From the NCBI GenBank assembly GCA_051006995.1, contig JBPCSQ010000012.1, positions 30,783-94,782 on the forward strand: a stretch of 64,000 bases of DNA, given 5' to 3'. Every line of letters begins with the position of its first letter. The stretch's first letter is position 1. The notes beneath the pieces are model-generated. The model was given only the letters and a program-made list of their open reading frames with translations, searched no databases and was not told the origin of the DNA. Positions 9,191-17,970 of this stretch are shown here, piece by piece. Source of the stretch: JAIQGF01 sp051006995. Lineage in GTDB: Bacteria; Acidobacteriota; Terriglobia; Terriglobales; Acidobacteriaceae. The position numbers and the translations under genes were made by a program.

Positions 9191-10423
9191 TTGAACATAT
9201 GGACCTCCATCGGGCGTTCGCGGAACTGGCTCTGCTGCGCTCTGCTGTTCCCGATAATCGCCTCGGCCTTGTGCGGAGTAGCGCAAGCACAGGGGCCCAT
9301 CGAGTTTAAGATTGATGATGTCAATTTCGGCGATGGCCGCGTTCATTTCCGGGCCGGTACCTGCGATGTGCAATCTGCTCCAATCGCATTGGACCCGCAG
9401 CAGACAACTGAGGAACAGACAGGAACTTACGATGTGTCGGTTGATCTTCGTCGAACCACGCTGGCCAGCTATGGGTACTTTGTCTATGGTTTCTATGTAA
9501 GAAGGAGGGGTGAACTCTCGGCATCACACACCTGTTTGTTCCGCGTGCAAGCGACGCCTTCGGGTACGTTTTTGGACAAATTGGCTGATGTAAGTTTTCA
9601 TGTTGGAGTCGGCACGCATGTCGAGGATGGCACGCTCAGCATACCCGTGCACAACACTTCATTCCTGAAGCCTATTCTGCAGGCGCAGCCATCAGTTTCG
9701 CTAATTAGAGTTCCTCTCACTGGCGAGTCTCCGATTACCCTCAGCATTGCCAATCTGCTTCCTGATCTGCCGGTTGTAGTCAACGGAGTTGTCGCCAATC
9801 CGGAGAACCCTGGTTTCTGGCAGGGAACGCCTCAGGCAGTACTGCACTTTCCCCGTCCCGGTCCAGCGACATTACAGCCGGGACAGAAGCTCGATGCCGG
9901 AATTCGGCTCACCCTTACCCCTGATCGCTGGCACGCCCTGGGTGCCTCTATTTTCCCGCTTGCACCCGACAAACCTCACGAAACAATTCATTTAACTGCG
10001 GATTTCAATACCCCGGGAGGAATCCCCGGAGCGCTCGAGGTCGCGGTTCCTGTGAGGTTCACGCCATCATTTTGGAGTCTCCTCGTGGCTGTAGTGATTG
10101 GCGGACTGGTTGGAAGCGGTCTGGCCAGTCTTGCGAGTCTGCTACCCAGCCACAAGACAGCAGCAGATGGTGCAGGCGAGCCAGCAAACAACACCGGAGC
10201 AGCGCCGCTTGAGTGGTGGATCGCCATCATAATTGCGATCTTGGCTGGAGTCGTCGCTGAAGGGTTGGCTATTGCCTTGGTTTATGCGAATAGCCAAGTC
10301 CGGCTCTTTGGGTTTGAACTCGACCCGTACCAACTATTGCCCGCAGCCCTAATTGGCGCGCTGGTGGGGCTCATTGGATTTCGAAATGCTGACGATCTCC
10401 TGAGTTTGTTCAAGAAGGCATGA
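9191..10423 (+). CDS. Secreted protein with C-terminal membrane helices
   Basis: The frame is open from an ATG at 9077, but TTG 9191 (GGAG 8 bases upstream) is preferred. It places a normal signal peptide at the N-terminus (hydrophobic core, then GVAQAQG), and the upstream part contains a motif copy found elsewhere only between genes. The 410-residue product has an all-beta exported part of about 280 residues with proline-rich, Ig-like stretches. It ends with about three hydrophobic segments (near residues 295-320, 345-370 and 380-400). It is therefore an exported, membrane-anchored protein with both surface and membrane parts. I recognise no family. It overlaps the following gene by four bases (ATGA), so the two are translationally coupled. 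Confidence 0.65.
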   Translation: MNIWTSIGRSRNWLCCALLFPIIASALCGVAQAQGPIEFKIDDVNFGDGRVHFRAGTCDVQSAPIALDPQQTTEEQTGTYDVSVDLRRTTLASYGYFVYGFYVRRRGELSASHTCLFRVQATPSGTFLDKLADVSFHVGVGTHVEDGTLSIPVHNTSFLKPILQAQPSVSLIRVPLTGESPITLSIANLLPDLPVVVNGVVANPENPGFWQGTPQAVLHFPRPGPATLQPGQKLDAGIRLTLTPDRWHALGASIFPLAPDKPHETIHLTADFNTPGGIPGALEVAVPVRFTPSFWSLLVAVVIGGLVGSGLASLASLLPSHKTAADGAGEPANNTGAAPLEWWIAIIIAILAGVVAEGLAIALVYANSQVRLFGFELDPYQLLPAALIGALVGLIGFRNADDLLSLFKKA

Positions 10424-11385
10424 TGAGACTTCCTGACTTCAAGCTGGCCACGGCTATCCTCCATGTCATTGTCATCGGCTTGCTCGGGGGTGCTCGGGTT
10501 GTGGCGTCGGCTCAAACCGCACAGGCGCCAATCAGGCCTCCGACGAATAAAGCTCCGACGAATAAAGATCAAGGCCCGGTAGCCATGGGTGTTCTACCTT
10601 CCGGAACGCTCGCGGTACTGGAGTCTCGGGGCAGACTTTTGCTACTCCGCCCCGGCAGCGCAGTCTTGACTCCGATTAAAGAAACCTTGGGCTACTTTTC
10701 GCCTATGGACCTGACCGTGGCCCAGGTAGCGGGCCAAGACCAGATATTCGTGACCATGCTATGGACAGTTTCCACCCAATCGGAGCAGGCTGGCCAAGGG
10801 CTGCTAATGCAGTACTCGCTAGATGGACGAGAACAGCAGAAATGGTCCGTCTTCGGTCGAGTTTTGGCTGGAGTGGCAGTCGATGCGAAAAAGGGGGAAG
10901 TCTATTTGGGAGACTCTTCGAACGCGGAAATCCTCATCCTCAATTTAGGGAAAGGAACCGCAAGGACAGGGCCGCAGTATTTCGCTCGGGTAGCCGGGGC
11001 ATCTCGCCTGGGCCCGATTACGCTGGATGCGGAGGGACACCGGCTATTTGCTGCCGACGTAGAACAAGGCAAGGTGTATGTGATTGATCTCAGCCGGCGC
11101 AAGTCAGCTCTTGTAGCATCAGGGCTGGGAGAGCCATCAGCACTCACATTCAGCCCCACCTTGCGTACTCTCTACGTGGCCGACGCCGCGCGACGTTGTA
11201 TTTGGCAGATCCAAGTAGATACGGCAGTTCCCCGGCTGAAGACTTTCTCGGCCGTTACCGAGCTACGAGAGCCGCGCGGGTTAGCTATGCGACCGGACAA
11301 CACGCTGTGGGTGGCCGATTATGGGGCGAGAGCAATCTTCCTTCTCTCGCCCACCGGTCAGGTTATCCAAAGCATACGGCATTAG
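10420..11385 (+). CDS. Secreted NHL-like beta-propeller protein
   Basis: It starts inside the stop of the previous gene (ATGA overlap). A signal peptide with core AILHVIVIGLLGGARVVAS is followed by a short Pro/Thr linker containing a direct repeat (PPTNKAPTNK). The remaining 270 residues show repeated blades of the type GVAVDAKKGEVYLGDSSNAE, LTFSPTLRTLYVADAARR and LAMRPDNTLWVADYGARAI. This pattern is typical of NHL/six-bladed propellers that bind ligands or proteins outside the cytoplasm. Coupling to the membrane-anchored protein upstream suggests the two work together at the envelope; their role is unknown. Confidence 0.75.
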   Translation: MMRLPDFKLATAILHVIVIGLLGGARVVASAQTAQAPIRPPTNKAPTNKDQGPVAMGVLPSGTLAVLESRGRLLLLRPGSAVLTPIKETLGYFSPMDLTVAQVAGQDQIFVTMLWTVSTQSEQAGQGLLMQYSLDGREQQKWSVFGRVLAGVAVDAKKGEVYLGDSSNAEILILNLGKGTARTGPQYFARVAGASRLGPITLDAEGHRLFAADVEQGKVYVIDLSRRKSALVASGLGEPSALTFSPTLRTLYVADAARRCIWQIQVDTAVPRLKTFSAVTELREPRGLAMRPDNTLWVADYGARAIFLLSPTGQVIQSIRH

Positions 11386-11510
11386 CCTCCGTGAGAGTGC
11401 CGGCCGGATTTTGAGGACGCCACCCGGAGACCGGCAGGCGCGGCGGCGACAATTGCAGCGTCGGTCGGAACCGGAATAATGAAAGCCAGTGTCAGCTGTG
11501 GAGGTGGAGC

Positions 11511-12317
11511 TTGTCGCCACTAGCATTTCAAGGGACTGCTCGGGCTCTGTCTACAGCGGGAATGGCCGCGGCTGCCAGCCTGACCGGCACTCAACAGACA
11601 GAATTGTGGGCTGTCGTGGCTGTTGAGACATCGGGTTGCGGCTTTCTGCCTGACCGGCGGCCCCAAATCTTATTCGAACGTCACGTCTTCCATCGTCTCA
11701 CCGGCGGCAAGTATGACGACGGCGACATCAGCGACCCGATTGCCGGCGGCTATGGTAGTGGTGGCGTCCACCAGTACGACCGACTTGCGGCAGCGATAGC
11801 AAAAGATCGAACAGCGGCATTGAAAAGCGCCTCGTGGGGATTGGGTCAGATCATGGGGACAAACTGTGTCCGCGCCGGTTTTGCCGATGTCGAGGCTATG
11901 GTCACGGCCACCGCGGCATCAGAAGACGACCAACTGAGCGCCATGGGAAATTTCATGCGCTCCACGGGCCTTGCGGTTGCGCTCGCCGCTCATGACTGGA
12001 CCCGCTTTGCACGGGGTTACAACGGCCCTAATTACGCACTGAACGACTACGACCAAAAACTCGCGCATGCCTATGAGGCAGTTGCGCAAAATGGGCCCCC
12101 GGACCTACAGGTCAGGTCAGTACAGCTGTACCTCACATATCTTGGGTATTCACCGGGCAAAATCGACGGCGTTTTGGGGCCGAGGACCCTCGCCGCGCTG
12201 CGGCAGTTCCAGATCGCGAACAACTTGCCGATCGCCCCGCAAATCAGTGGCGTCACTGTTGATCAGGTTTCACTTGCGCTGCCCGCGATCGTGTTTACCA
12301 CGTCAGTGAGCGGCTAG
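11511..12317 (+). CDS. N-acetylmuramidase with peptidoglycan-binding domain (endolysin-like)
   Basis: Residues about 25-190 match the N-acetylmuramidase family of phage endolysins. The signature ETSGCGFLPDRRPQILFERH (Glu39 as the likely catalytic acid) is followed by SASWGLGQIMG and a GYNGPNY block. Residues about 200-255 form a peptidoglycan-binding domain (VQLYLTYLGYSPGKIDGVLG and onward). The enzyme should cleave between MurNAc and GlcNAc. The TTG start at 11511 follows GAGGTGGAG. No signal peptide is visible, so release would need a holin or lysis. It sits directly before the sigma-54 regulator and close to the injection-system operon, which suggests a role in particle release. Confidence 0.85.
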   Translation: MSPLAFQGTARALSTAGMAAAASLTGTQQTELWAVVAVETSGCGFLPDRRPQILFERHVFHRLTGGKYDDGDISDPIAGGYGSGGVHQYDRLAAAIAKDRTAALKSASWGLGQIMGTNCVRAGFADVEAMVTATAASEDDQLSAMGNFMRSTGLAVALAAHDWTRFARGYNGPNYALNDYDQKLAHAYEAVAQNGPPDLQVRSVQLYLTYLGYSPGKIDGVLGPRTLAALRQFQIANNLPIAPQISGVTVDQVSLALPAIVFTTSVSG

Positions 12318-12332
12318 GCGACGCTTTGTGCC

Positions 12333-13658
12333 ATGAGTTTTGCGCTTTTCATACGCGATGAAGGCACGCCGGCCGAGCCGTGCTGGCTCTCCGCAGCGAA
12401 ATGTTTGGGCCTGACAGTCCGCTCAGCCACACGACCAGCGTTGCGCGAAGTGCTGCTCGCCGGAACAGTCCCCAGCGTAGTTATCCTGGCTGGCAATGGT
12501 GCCGAGGCGTCACGGTTCATCAGCATAGCCAGGGAAGTTCGCGGTCTCGCTTCGCAATTGCCCATCATTCTCATCGTCGAAGACAGTTCGGAAGAAATCG
12601 CGATTGCTGCCCTGCGAGCAGGTATCACCCACTATTTCCGTATCCCCGTTGAGATCCAGGAATTCCTGCACACCTTGCGCCAGATCAACTTCGAATTCGC
12701 ACCCCACCGAACCGCCGGCGAGACGCTCTTGCCGAACTTCGTGGGCGACAGCTCGCAGATGCGGACGGTGCGCGCGGCTTTGCGGCGCATTGCCGAGTGT
12801 GACAGCAATGTGCTGATTACCGGCGAAACCGGCACGGGGAAGGAACTTGCTGCCTGCGCAATCCATCACCTGAGCCGTCGCAGCGCCAAGCCCCTTGTGT
12901 GCATCAATTGTGCCGCCCTTCCAGATGCGCTTGTGGAAAGTGAATTGTTCGGGTACGAAAGGGGCGCATTCACCGGTGCGGCATCCTCGAACCCAGGTTC
13001 GTTTCAGGCTGCCGATCACGGTACGGTAGTTCTCGACGAGATTGGCGACCTGTCGCTGCACGCACAGGCCAAACTTCTGCGCGTCCTCGAAGAGAAACGT
13101 TTTCGGCCGCTAGGCGCGCGTGGGGAACGCAACGTCAACGTAAGATTTATCGCGGCCACGAACTGCAATCTGGAGGATATGTCGCGTCGCGGCGCGTTTC
13201 GCCTGGACCTGTACTATCGGCTGAACATTGCGCGAGTGCATCTGCCGCCTTTGCGTGATCGCCGCGACGATATTCCGCCACTGTTGCAGCACTATATCGC
13301 TGAGTTCAATCGGCGGCCAAGTCCCCGCCCTCCGGAATTCACCGAAGAAGCCTGGCGCTGCCTGCTCAGGTACGATTGGCCGGGCAATATCCGTGAATTG
13401 AAAAACCTGGTTGAGGCCGCCCTGATTGACGTGCAGGAAGGCAAGGTGTCGCTCGACCATTTGCCCGCGTCAATACGCGAAGCCTTTTCGGATGCGCCCG
13501 CGACTTGCGCTAACGAGCAGGAGCAGTTGCTTTCGGCTCTGCTCGTGACGAAGTGGAACAAGAGCAAGGCTGCCGAAAAACTGCACTGGTCCCGCATGAC
13601 CGTATACCGCAAGATTGCCAAGTACCGTCTGGTCCAGCCTCCCGGTAAAACAGCGTGA
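12333..13658 (+). CDS. Sigma-54-dependent enhancer-binding regulator (NtrC type)
   Basis: The 441-residue protein has three parts. An N-terminal receiver-like domain (about 1-115) lacks the usual phospho-acceptor aspartate at the end of strand 3 (the strand reads VVILAGNG), so it may be a pseudo-receiver. The central AAA+ domain (about 130-370) has Walker A GETGTGKE (164-171), the sigma-54 contact loop GAFTGA (211-216) and Walker B VVLDEIGD (Asp235). A Fis-type helix-turn-helix occupies the C-terminus (KWNKSKAAEKLHWSRMTVYR). It should activate RNA polymerase bound with sigma-54. It lies just upstream of the injection-system operon, separated by a 334-base spacer with palindromes and a possible -24/-12 promoter, so it is probably the operon's activator. 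Confidence 0.9.
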   Translation: MSFALFIRDEGTPAEPCWLSAAKCLGLTVRSATRPALREVLLAGTVPSVVILAGNGAEASRFISIAREVRGLASQLPIILIVEDSSEEIAIAALRAGITHYFRIPVEIQEFLHTLRQINFEFAPHRTAGETLLPNFVGDSSQMRTVRAALRRIAECDSNVLITGETGTGKELAACAIHHLSRRSAKPLVCINCAALPDALVESELFGYERGAFTGAASSNPGSFQAADHGTVVLDEIGDLSLHAQAKLLRVLEEKRFRPLGARGERNVNVRFIAATNCNLEDMSRRGAFRLDLYYRLNIARVHLPPLRDRRDDIPPLLQHYIAEFNRRPSPRPPEFTEEAWRCLLRYDWPGNIRELKNLVEAALIDVQEGKVSLDHLPASIREAFSDAPATCANEQEQLLSALLVTKWNKSKAAEKLHWSRMTVYRKIAKYRLVQPPGKTA

Positions 13659-13673
13659 CCGCGAACTGTCACA

Positions 13674-13704
13674 GTTACAGTTCTCTGTAACACCCAGTGT
13701 TACA
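13674..13704. promoter_or_regulatory. Nested GTTACA palindromes, possible activator binding sites
   Basis: Two overlapping perfect inverted repeats lie here: GTTACAG-TTCT-CTGTAAC (13674-13691) and TGTAACAC-CCA-GTGTTACA (13686-13704). A further half-site, TTGTTACACAG, is near 13799-13809. They begin 16 bases after the stop of the regulator gene and lie about 200 bases upstream of a possible sigma-54 promoter, the usual arrangement for upstream activator sequences. Confidence 0.5.
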
Positions 13705-13903
13705 CGTGATCGGTTATCTGGTCTGTTGATTGATCTCGCGCAAGCGGCCAGTCAACAAGCGCTTACACATCTCGCGGTGCTTTGGACATCTGTCTGACGG
13801 TTGTTACACAGCGAAGTCGCATTGAGCTGCTAACCAACGAGCGCGCCTTCCGAAACCATTGCCACAGCTGGACGTGGCGCGGGATCTTTGTTTCCTCAGC
13901 ACG

Positions 13904-13920
13904 TTGGTCTACGGAATGCA
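13904..13920 (+). promoter_or_regulatory. Possible sigma-54 (-24/-12) promoter
   Basis: TTGG at 13904-13907 and ATGCA at 13916-13920 place GG and GC exactly ten bases apart, as sigma-54 requires. The match to TGGCACG-N4-TTGC is partial: the middle of the -24 block differs and the first T of TTGC is A. Transcription would begin near 13931, about 60 bases before the first gene of the operon. Confidence 0.3.
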
Positions 13921-13992
13921 CATGGCTGCGACGGTCGGCCTTGCATAGACACGCCTCGCCGACCTCCGCTGACCAGATGCGAGGTTGACGCA

Positions 13993-14250
13993 ATGGACGA
14001 GGTTTTCACGTGCGATGAACCCGACGACGTTGAAGCGAAGTACGCGAACTGTTTCCGCGTCGGCTACAACACGTTCGAATTCTTCATCGACTTCGGGCAG
14101 GTTACAGAAGGCAAGCGCGCTCGAGTGCATACTCGCATCATCAGCAACCCGGACTCGGCCAAGGCTCTGCAGATCGCGCTACAGCAGTCGCTTGCCGAGT
14201 ATGAAAGCAGCTTCGGCGTCACTAACCCGAGCAAAGCAGAACCTAATTAG
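13993..14250 (+). CDS. DUF3467-family small protein
   Basis: This 85-residue protein matches the DUF3467 pattern: an N-terminal segment YANCFRVGYNTFEFFIDFGQ, then a strand containing VHTRIISNPDSAKAL and a helix LQQSLAEYESSFG. The family is small, soluble and of unknown function. The frame is open further upstream, but ATG 13993 begins the conserved part. It is the first gene downstream of the possible sigma-54 promoter and directly precedes the tail sheath gene (47 bases), so it is probably the leader gene of the injection-system operon. Confidence 0.75.
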   Translation: MDEVFTCDEPDDVEAKYANCFRVGYNTFEFFIDFGQVTEGKRARVHTRIISNPDSAKALQIALQQSLAEYESSFGVTNPSKAEPN

Positions 14251-14297
14251 CGGTACGCGCAAGGTCTGAAGGTTTAGGTGAAAGGAGAGTGGTCGCA

Positions 14298-15923
14298 ATG
14301 CCGATCACGCCGACATACCCGGGCGTTTACATTGAAGAGGTCCCCAGCGGTGTTCACACGATTACCGGAGTTGCAACCTCGATTACCGCCTTTGTGGGAC
14401 GCGCAAAGTGGGGCTCCGTAAATGAGCCCATAGTCGTGAATAGCTTCGCCGATTTTGAAAGGCAGTTTGGAGGACTCTGGCCCGAGAGCACGATGAGCTA
14501 CGCGGTCCAGGACTTTTTCCTGAACGGCGGCGGCACTGCGATCATCGTGCGTCTCACGAATGGCGCGTCGGCAGCCCGGCTGGAGCTGCCGCAGGACTCG
14601 GTGTCAAGTCCGCCCTCAAGCCCGCTGAGCAGTTCATTCGCCTCGCTGGTGCTGAACGCGGCGAGCGCAGGGTCGTGGGGAGCGAGCCTGACCGCAGTGG
14701 TCGACCACAAAACTGCGAACCCGTCGGACACAACGCTGTTCAACCTTAGCGTCACGCTGATGGACGCGACCGGCAAGAAAACCGTCGCATCGGAGAAGTA
14801 TCTGAACCTGTCGGTCGATCCGAAGAGTGCCCGGTACGTCGCGAAGTATCTTCAGCACAATTCTGCGCTTGCGCTTGTTGAGGCGGACTCCTCCGGAAAC
14901 GACGAAGTCCCGGGAGTGCGGCCGGCAGATACAACCGTGACGATCCTCAGCCCGCCCCAAACAGTGCCGCTCGCGAAGCCCTTCGAGGGCGGCGGTGACG
15001 GTGGGGCGATCAGCAATAACGATGTCGTCGGAAATGCCGCGGGCAAAGAGGGACTGTACGCACTCGACAAAGCCGATCTCTTCAATCTGCTGTGCATTCC
15101 GCCGTATTCAGGCGATGACGTCGACAACACAGTCATCCCTAAGGCTGCGAAGTATTGCCATGATCGGCGCGCGTTCTACATCGTCGACCCACCGAGCGCA
15201 TGGAATACGAAAGCGAAGGCAGTCGCTGGAATAGCGGCGGGAGATCTCGGCGTTCCTGGCGGCGATGACGTGGCCACCTCCTCCGCCGTCTTCTTCCCAC
15301 GGATTCTCGAGGCCGACCTGCTCAGGGAGGGGCAGATCGAGACGTTCGTTCCATGCGGTGCCGTCGCCGGCGTTTTCGCACGCACCGACGCGCAGCGCGG
15401 GGTGTGGAAAGCGCCAGCCGGGCAGGAAGCGGGGCTCGTGGGCGTCGTTGATCTCGCGGTGAATCTCACCGATCCCGAGAATGGCGAACTGAATCCACTC
15501 GGCGTCAACTGTTTGCGGAGCTTCCCGCTGATCGGCCCGGTTGTATGGGGAGCGCGCACAGTGCAGGGCGCCGACCAACTCGCTTCTGAATGGAAGTACA
15601 TCCCGGTACGCCGAACAGCGCTGTACATCGAGGAAAGCCTGTATCGAGGCACGAAGTGGGTGGTCTTCGAGCCGAACGACGAGTCTCTCTGGATGCAAAT
15701 CCGCCTGAACGTCGGCGCATTCATGCATGACCTCTTCCGACAGGGAGCGTTCCAGGGCAAGAGTGTGCGCGAGGCGTACTTTGTGAAGTGCGACAGCGAC
15801 ACGACCATTCAGAACGACATCGATCACGGGATTGTGAACATCGTCGTCGGTTTCGCACCACTCAAACCGGCCGAGTTCGTCGTCATCAGAATCCAGCAGA
15901 TCGCGGGACAAGTGCAGGTGTAA
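14298..15923 (+). CDS. eCIS contractile tail sheath protein
   Basis: This is the 541-residue sheath subunit, which forms the contractile outer tube and shortens on firing. The N-terminus PTYPGVYIEEVPSG, followed by ITGVATSITAFVGRAKWG, is diagnostic of phage and CIS sheaths. The C-terminal part (GARTVQGADQLASEWKYIPV, then RRTALYIEESLYRG) is the conserved core that interlocks neighbouring subunits. ATG 14298 is chosen, with AAAGGAG 10 bases upstream; a GTG at 14289 is possible. It is the only sheath gene in the cluster, whereas Afp/PVC systems carry three paralogues. Residues about 100-114 are a Ser/Pro run (SSPPSSPLSS) also found in two other proteins of the operon. Confidence 0.95.
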   Translation: MPITPTYPGVYIEEVPSGVHTITGVATSITAFVGRAKWGSVNEPIVVNSFADFERQFGGLWPESTMSYAVQDFFLNGGGTAIIVRLTNGASAARLELPQDSVSSPPSSPLSSSFASLVLNAASAGSWGASLTAVVDHKTANPSDTTLFNLSVTLMDATGKKTVASEKYLNLSVDPKSARYVAKYLQHNSALALVEADSSGNDEVPGVRPADTTVTILSPPQTVPLAKPFEGGGDGGAISNNDVVGNAAGKEGLYALDKADLFNLLCIPPYSGDDVDNTVIPKAAKYCHDRRAFYIVDPPSAWNTKAKAVAGIAAGDLGVPGGDDVATSSAVFFPRILEADLLREGQIETFVPCGAVAGVFARTDAQRGVWKAPAGQEAGLVGVVDLAVNLTDPENGELNPLGVNCLRSFPLIGPVVWGARTVQGADQLASEWKYIPVRRTALYIEESLYRGTKWVVFEPNDESLWMQIRLNVGAFMHDLFRQGAFQGKSVREAYFVKCDSDTTIQNDIDHGIVNIVVGFAPLKPAEFVVIRIQQIAGQVQV

Positions 15924-15935
15924 GAGGAGAGTGCG

Positions 15936-16463
15936 ATGCCACCGTTTGTTGTGAACAGCCAGCGTTTTGATCCCTACAAGAACTTCAAATTCCGGGTGAA
16001 GTGGGAGAACCGCTACGTGGCCGGGATCAGCAAGGTCAGCATGCTGAAGCGCACCACGGAAGTGGTGAAGCACCGTGAGGGCGGCGATCCCAGCACCAGC
16101 CGCAAGTCTCCGGGCCGGACCGAATACGAGGCCGTCACGCTCGACCGCGGCGTGACGCATGACCTCGAATTCGAGAGGTGGGCGAACAAGGTATGGAACT
16201 ACAACGGCGCACCCGCGACCGAGGTGTCGCTGAAGGACTTCCGCAAAGACATCATCATCGAGATGTACAACGAGGCTGGCCAACTCGCGATCGCCTACAA
16301 GGTCTTCCGCTGCTGGGTGTCGGAATATCAGGCGCTGCCGGATCTGGACGCGAACGCGAACGCCGTCGCAATTCAGCATATCAAGCTCGAAAACGAAGGC
16401 TGGGTGCGCGATGTCGCCATCCCCGAGCCAGCGGAGCCGCAGTTTGTCGAGCCGCCGGTGTAA
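15936..16463 (+). CDS. eCIS inner tube protein (gp19-like)
   Basis: The 175-residue product matches the phage T4 gp19-like tube family: FDPYKNFKFRVKWENRYVAG at the start, a central GRTEYEAVTLDRGVTHD block, and a conserved strand pattern ending in KLENEGWVRD. Rings of this protein stack inside the sheath and form the rigid needle that is driven into the target. It starts 12 bases after the sheath stop with a GAGGAG ribosome-binding site. Its place directly after the sheath is the usual order in eCIS loci. Confidence 0.93.
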   Translation: MPPFVVNSQRFDPYKNFKFRVKWENRYVAGISKVSMLKRTTEVVKHREGGDPSTSRKSPGRTEYEAVTLDRGVTHDLEFERWANKVWNYNGAPATEVSLKDFRKDIIIEMYNEAGQLAIAYKVFRCWVSEYQALPDLDANANAVAIQHIKLENEGWVRDVAIPEPAEPQFVEPPV

Positions 16464-16466
16464 AGC

Positions 16467-17177
16467 ATGCGCAATCTCTCGCAAAGCGAGCTGCTGGATG
16501 TGTGGGAACGCGGTCTGGATCAATCGCAGATCGAGCGCGTTCTTTCGTTGGTCGGCGCTGTCGAAACGGAAGCGGAGCGCTTTACCTGGGGCGAGTGCGT
16601 TGCCACCCTTTTCCGCCTGAGCGAACAGACGTTTGGAGAACAGATCACCGGGATCGCGACGTGCCCATCGTGCAGCCACGATCTGGAGGTGTCGTTCACG
16701 GTGCCGAGCGAATTTCCGCCCGCGCATCCGACTGCGCTGAGCGTCACATGCGGAGGGTTCATCGCTTCATTTCGACTACCGACTCTGGTCGATCTCCTCA
16801 CGGCCGGCGATGCTGCTGACGCATATTCCGCCGAACGTGCGCTGCTCCGGCGATGCGTGACCACCGCCAGCGCACCCTCGGGGCCGGTTGCCTCAGACGA
16901 ACTTCCAGCTGACGTAGTCTCCGCAATTTCGGAAGCAATGGCCGAAGCTGATCCGCACGCCGAGGTCACCCTCCCGGTCGTTTGCGCGAACTGCCGGCAC
17001 GCGTGGACTGCGGATTTCGATATTGCGAGTTTCCTGTGGTCCGAGGTTCAGGCGCGCGCGGTTCACACGCTGCGCGACGTGCATCGCCTGGCCGCGGCGT
17101 ACGGCTGGAGTGAGGGTGCGATCCTCGAAATGAGTCCAGCGCGGCGACGCGTCTACCTGGAACTGATTGCTGAATGA
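16467..17177 (+). CDS. eCIS conserved zinc-finger protein (gp26-like)
   Basis: This 236-residue protein begins 3 bases after the tube gene. It has a helical N-terminus, then two CxxC pairs (Cys66/Cys69 in CPSC and Cys173/Cys176 in CANC) that probably bind one zinc ion. It ends in helices (VHRLAAAYGWSEGAILEMSP). Proteins of this architecture and position occur in many contractile tail clusters and resemble T4 gp26-like baseplate hub/chaperone proteins. Assembly of the baseplate or tube is the likely role. The family assignment rests on architecture and context, not on a long motif. Confidence 0.65.
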   Translation: MRNLSQSELLDVWERGLDQSQIERVLSLVGAVETEAERFTWGECVATLFRLSEQTFGEQITGIATCPSCSHDLEVSFTVPSEFPPAHPTALSVTCGGFIASFRLPTLVDLLTAGDAADAYSAERALLRRCVTTASAPSGPVASDELPADVVSAISEAMAEADPHAEVTLPVVCANCRHAWTADFDIASFLWSEVQARAVHTLRDVHRLAAAYGWSEGAILEMSPARRRVYLELIAE

Positions 17178-17181
17178 CACG

Positions 17182-17970
17182 ATGGGCAACTATCTCAAGC
17201 TGCTTGTGGATCGGACTCTGGGCTCGCCCGCCGCGATCCAGCCCAGAATTCCGTCCTTGTTTGAGCAGGCGCCGGGGACGGCGGTGCGCGTCACAGCGCC
17301 GCTGATCGACCGTGAAATTGAGAATCACGAGACAATAGAAGCTCCGCCACAGTCGCGTCAACCCACTACAGCGATTCGCCGCGAAACTTCTCCAGAACAG
17401 CATCCACTAGGGCCAGCGCGGGTCGCAGCACCTGCGCCGAGTACGCGCGTGTCGCCGGACGCAGTCCCCCGCGAAGTTCGACCAGTTGGGAAATCGGCCG
17501 TGCCTTTACGGCCGGCGGAACCTGAGGGTCCCGTGCCCACAAAGCCTGTTGTAGCGACGCCGCTGTCGACCGTTGCGAAAAATGATCGTTCCTCATCGCC
17601 GGCCCAACACAGTGAACCGCCCCCGCCCGAGCGGCTGGCTCGCCACTTCGAGAAGAAAACTGACGATCCCGAACGTCCCGTTACTACTCGGAGCACGCCA
17701 AAGACGACGCGCAGACAGGAAGGATCGCCGTTCCGGCCGCTCGTGCAGCCGACGGTTACAACCCTGCCGAAGCCAGTCGTCCTTCCGACGGTCGCAGAGC
17801 CGATCTCCGATGTGCACGACGACCAGCGCCCATTCGTGTCCGTCACCATTGGACGAGTCAGCGTAAACGCCGTCATCGAGCGCTCGACGCCTCCGGCGAG
17901 GAGCGCAACGCCGCCCGGCCCGTCGCTCACGCTCGAGAAGTACCTCGAACAGCGGGAGGGCCGGCGATGA
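17182..17970 (+). CDS. eCIS disordered proline-rich protein with conserved C-terminal motif
   Basis: Nearly the whole 262-residue chain is rich in Pro, Ala, Thr, Arg and Ser and predicted disordered. Only the N-terminal helix (MGNYLKLLVDRTLG) and the C-terminus look ordered. The C-terminal block VSVTIGRVSVNAV, followed after a proline stretch by SLTLEKYLEQREG, resembles a short motif carried by otherwise unrelated proteins in eCIS loci. It could be a peptide that docks on the tube end or on an assembly factor. ATG 17182 is preferred over TTG 17167. Its end overlaps the next start by four bases. Confidence 0.6.
   Translation: MGNYLKLLVDRTLGSPAAIQPRIPSLFEQAPGTAVRVTAPLIDREIENHETIEAPPQSRQPTTAIRRETSPEQHPLGPARVAAPAPSTRVSPDAVPREVRPVGKSAVPLRPAEPEGPVPTKPVVATPLSTVAKNDRSSSPAQHSEPPPPERLARHFEKKTDDPERPVTTRSTPKTTRRQEGSPFRPLVQPTVTTLPKPVVLPTVAEPISDVHDDQRPFVSVTIGRVSVNAVIERSTPPARSATPPGPSLTLEKYLEQREGRR

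Noticed and set aside
11511..13658. Rho-independent terminators inside the 9-43 kb + strand block
   Set aside because: No stem followed by a T-run was seen between these genes, so none is claimed.
15108..16727. 539-codon antisense frame under sheath and tube genes
   Set aside because: It mirrors two unmistakable eCIS genes; long antisense frames are expected at high GC.
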